Positions 44,071 through 45,754 of a stretch of 45,754 bases of DNA are shown here, piece by piece. Position numbers and translations under genes: made by a program. The DNA is taken from the NCBI GenBank assembly GCA_027592025.1, contig JAQCIQ010000016.1, forward strand, positions 1 to 45,754. Direction: 5' to 3'. Numbering within the stretch: position 1 is the stretch's first letter; each line of letters begins with the position of its first letter. Source of the DNA: Bacteroidota bacterium. Its GTDB lineage: Bacteria > Bacteroidota > Bacteroidia > Flavobacteriales > Flavobacteriaceae. The notes under the pieces were generated by a model. The model was not told the DNA's origin and did no database searches. It was given only the letters and a program-made list of their open reading frames with translations.

Positions 44071-44078
44071 TAAATTTG
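44071..44078 (+). promoter_or_regulatory. -7 element of the broken HTH gene
   Basis: Exact TAAATTTG, 21 nt before the ATG at 44100. A TTTTG at 44053-44057 is only 13 bp upstream, so the -33 part is unclear. Confidence 0.5.
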
Positions 44079-44099
44079 AACATTATTGTTGAAAATAAG

Positions 44100-44297
44100 A
44101 TGTTAAATATAGACTTAGGTAAAAAAATTAGTTCTCTACGGGTTGAGAATAAAATAACTCAAGGCTTTGTGGCTGGTGAACTAAATATGTCTCAATCGGC
44201 CTATTCCAGAATGGAGCGCAGAGAAACTTGAGCATGGATTGGCAAGATTGACAGTATCTGTAAATTGTTCAGGGTCAGTCTGCAAGAATTGCTTTAA
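44100..44297 (+). pseudogene. small XRE-type HTH regulator interrupted by TGA
   Basis: The 66-codon frame from ATG 44100 to TAA 44295-44297 reads as one XRE/HTH_3 domain (DLGKKISSLRVENKITQGF, ELNMSQSAYSRMERRET, then AWIGKIDSICKLFRVSLQELL), but codon 44 (44229-44231) is TGA. Both sides fit the domain in the same frame, so a single base change, for example TGG to TGA, is the simplest cause. A 43-residue product would keep the recognition helix but lose the last helices. Its -7 element is intact. It could also be a sequencing error. This is the main content of the 397-bp stretch between rpsU and xerC. Confidence 0.6.
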
Positions 44298-44363
44298 TTT
44301 CTGCGATTAAAATTTCTTTTCTCTTATGAAATTTTGTAATTTGTAGTTTCAAAATTCTCTTTA

Positions 44364-45266
44364 ATGGCTTTTTCGCTTGTAGCGTTTTTGGACTACTTAG
44401 AAAAGGAAAAAAACTTTTCCCGACACACGGTGCTCGCTTATCAGAATGACATCCGTTCTTTCTTTCAATTTAATGATAAAAATCTGGGGGGGAAACCGGA
44501 CACAGAAATATCCTATAAGGATGTCAGAGCTTGGTTGGGATTTCTTTCAAACCAAAATTTTGATCACAAAACAATCAATAGAAAAATAAGCGCTCTAAAA
44601 TCTTATTTCAAGTTTGTCATTAAAATTGGAGAGCGGGAAGACAATCCGATGAAAGGTCATCATACCCTTAAAATAGCAAAAAAGGCAATGACCCCTTTGT
44701 CCCTTGATGAAATGCGTGACCTTTTGGATCACCTTCATTTTCCCGAAACCTACTCAGGCGTCCGAGATAAATTGATTTTGGATTTGTTCTATCACACAGG
44801 AATGCGTCGTTCCGAACTCATACAACTCAAAATCCATGATGCTGACTTAGGCTCCAAAACCGTTAAAGTATTGGGTAAGCGCAACAAGGAAAGAATAATT
44901 CCCTTGACCAATTCGATCTGTGTTTCGATTGAAAAGTATCTCACTTTGAGAAACACCATGTATACTGTTGGCCATAATTTTCTTTTTCTAACTGATAAGG
45001 GCAATATGCTTTATCCCCAGTTCGTTTATAATCTTGTTAAAAAGCATTTATCTCAAGTGACTACGAAGAAACAAATTGGGCCACACATATTAAGACACAC
45101 TTTTGCAACTCATTTGCTCGAAGGAGGCGCAAATCTGAATGCCACCAAGGAGCTCTTAGGACACACCAGTTTAGCTGCTACTCAGGTTTATACTCACACC
45201 AACATCGCTGAACTCAAGAAAGTATATCAAAACACGCATCCAAGGAAAAATGTAAAACCTACATAA
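44364..45266 (+). CDS. xerC: tyrosine recombinase XerC-type
   Basis: Site-specific recombinase that resolves chromosome dimers at dif. In 300 residues: SAM-like N-terminal core-binding domain (about 1-90) and catalytic domain with R148 (HTGMRRSEL), K172 (GKRNKER), H241 and R244 (HILRHTF), H267 (LGHTSL) and nucleophile Y276 (QVYTHTN). Length is that of chromosomal Xer proteins rather than phage integrases, and there is no attachment site or mobile cargo next to it. hpf follows after 16 nt, likely in the same transcript. Confidence 0.94.
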   Translation: MAFSLVAFLDYLEKEKNFSRHTVLAYQNDIRSFFQFNDKNLGGKPDTEISYKDVRAWLGFLSNQNFDHKTINRKISALKSYFKFVIKIGEREDNPMKGHHTLKIAKKAMTPLSLDEMRDLLDHLHFPETYSGVRDKLILDLFYHTGMRRSELIQLKIHDADLGSKTVKVLGKRNKERIIPLTNSICVSIEKYLTLRNTMYTVGHNFLFLTDKGNMLYPQFVYNLVKKHLSQVTTKKQIGPHILRHTFATHLLEGGANLNATKELLGHTSLAATQVYTHTNIAELKKVYQNTHPRKNVKPT

Positions 45267-45282
45267 TTAAATCTGCAGACCT

Positions 45283-45579
45283 ATGAATATAGATATCCAC
45301 GCCATACATTTCACCTCAGACGAACAACTGAATCAATTCATTTCAAAGCGATTGAGCAAACTAGAGCTTTTTTTTGACCGAATTATTGCCATGGACGTCT
45401 TTTTGAAAGTAGAGAACAGCAGTGAGAAATCCAATAAAATTGTAGAGGTGCGTCTTCAGGTGCCCAACGAAACAATGATCGTAAAAAAATCAGCCAAATC
45501 ATTTGAAGAGGGTATTGACCAGTCAGCCGATTCATTAGAAAGACGCTTGATGAAACACAAGCAAAAATTGCGCAATTAG
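45283..45579 (+). CDS. hpf: ribosome hibernation promoting factor, short form
   Basis: Binds the decoding region of the 30S subunit and silences ribosomes in stationary phase or stress. The 98-residue protein is the short HPF/RaiA fold: beta strand MNIDIHAIHFTSDEQL, helix FISKRLSKLELFFDRI, strands MDVFLKVENSS and EVRLQVP, final helix with DQSADSLERRLMKHKQKL. It lacks the long-form C-terminal dimerisation domain. Cotranscribed with xerC by spacing. The hairpin at 45639-45666 may end this transcript. Confidence 0.93.
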   Translation: MNIDIHAIHFTSDEQLNQFISKRLSKLELFFDRIIAMDVFLKVENSSEKSNKIVEVRLQVPNETMIVKKSAKSFEEGIDQSADSLERRLMKHKQKLRN

Positions 45580-45607
45580 AACACTAATATATTTTTGCAA
45601 AAAATAT

Positions 45608-45637
45608 TTTGAATCAATAAATATTTCGATACATTTG
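45608..45637 (+). promoter_or_regulatory. promoter of the tRNA-Thr operon
   Basis: TTTG at 45608-45611, an 18-bp spacer and exact TACATTTG at 45630-45637. With the usual distance the transcript would begin near 45641-45645. This is one of the best full promoters in the window, fitting a strongly expressed tRNA/tuf unit. Confidence 0.8.
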
Positions 45638-45638
45638 C

Positions 45639-45666
45639 AGTCCGTTTGAAAAGACGGACTTTTTTT
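45639..45666 (+). terminator. terminator-like hairpin at the tRNA-Thr transcription start
   Basis: AGTCCGT (45639-45645) pairs with ACGGACT (45654-45660) across an 8-nt loop and is followed by six T. It begins 2 nt after the -7 element. It could stop read-through from xerC-hpf before the tRNA operon, or act as a very early attenuator of that operon. Confidence 0.6.
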
Positions 45667-45685
45667 GTTCAAAAAAGTGAAAGTT

Positions 45686-45754
45686 GCCGATATAGCTCAG
45701 TTGGCTAGAGCAGCTGATTTGTAATCAGCAGGTCGTGGGTTCGAGTCCCTCTAT
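45686..45754 (+). tRNA. tRNA-Thr (anticodon TGT), 3' end missing
   Basis: Acceptor strand GCCGATA, D stem GCTC/GAGC, anticodon stem GCTGA/TCAGC around loop TTTGTAA (anticodon TGT), T arm GTGGG-TTCGAGT-CCCTC with a T-T mismatch at the second pair. The window ends after TAT of the 3' acceptor strand, so only about four acceptor bases and the discriminator are missing. Confidence 0.95.

Noticed and set aside
44229-44231. TGA in the HTH gene as selenocysteine or a reassigned codon
   Set aside because: TGA is the normal stop of several intact genes here (for example the DegT aminotransferase, the GNAT transferase and the GT4 gene), and no selenocysteine-type context is seen.
44364-45266. Tyrosine recombinase as integrase of a mobile element
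   Set aside because: Length and neighbourhood (rpsU, hpf, tRNA-Thr) fit the chromosomal Xer protein; no attachment-site duplication or cargo genes are visible in the window. An element beyond the right edge cannot be excluded but is not suggested.

Overview
The window is a 45.8 kb piece of a Bacteroidota chromosome, most like Flavobacteriia or a related class. The evidence is a type III glutamine synthetase, a fused isobutyryl-CoA mutase, DUF1343, DUF1684 and DUF2851 proteins, a two-zinc-motif DnaJ, secreted proteins whose signals end in a 'FAQ/SAQ' pattern, and many copies of the Bacteroidota sigma factor -7 element TAnnTTTG just ahead of start codons. Shine-Dalgarno sequences are hardly used. 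Coding density is very high; I see no insertion sequence, prophage, CRISPR array or rRNA. The only tRNA is a tRNA-Thr cut by the right edge.

Layout. 1-4802: glutamine synthetase (5' end missing) with its terminator, then purM and prfA-pyrF. 4880-9443: fused B12-dependent acyl-CoA mutase with a DUF1684 lipoprotein, facing a fluoride exporter and a small membrane protein. 9487-15137: a short-chain dehydrogenase, a MazG-like pyrophosphohydrolase, ilvE, the tRNA-modifying methyltransferase mnmD, a TIGR01777 epimerase and grpE-dnaJ. 15256-18655: an apparent operon of MscS channel, NtrC-type regulator without a DNA-binding domain, and secreted M28 peptidase. 18683-26475: a surface-polysaccharide region with kdsA (Kdo-8-phosphate synthase), a GNAT/FemAB-like transferase, a DegT sugar aminotransferase, a Wzx flippase, three glycosyltransferases and an FdtA-like sugar ketoisomerase. 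The ketoisomerase, aminotransferase and acyltransferase suggest a nucleotide 3-amino-3,6-dideoxyhexose. ftsE lies just beyond.

27350-37502: a 1007-residue TPR protein coupled by an 8-nt overlap to an outer-membrane beta-barrel protein, then an amidohydrolase lipoprotein, a YkgJ-type cysteine cluster protein, a fatty acid hydroxylase/sterol desaturase-family protein, and a NamZ-like DUF1343 lipoprotein divergent from a LolC/FtsX-type permease. 37557-43666: a cystathionine beta-synthase-like enzyme, DUF2851, PspC, a two-TM potassium channel with RCK domain, an alanine/glycine:cation symporter and a helix-hairpin-helix protein. 43772-45754: the rpsU, xerC, hpf, tRNA-Thr neighbourhood that commonly precedes tuf in this phylum, with a broken small HTH gene between rpsU and xerC.

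Most of the window is ordinary core genome. The points that deserve a second look are small-scale: a transferase gene whose only sensible start is ATT, overlapping face-to-face promoters between two glycosyltransferase genes, start codons 4-5 nt after a -7 element (possible leaderless mRNAs), a terminator-like hairpin exactly at the tRNA-Thr transcription start, a GAFTSA variant in the NtrC-type regulator, and the coupled TPR/barrel pair of unknown function. I found no convincing new multi-gene defence or mobile system.
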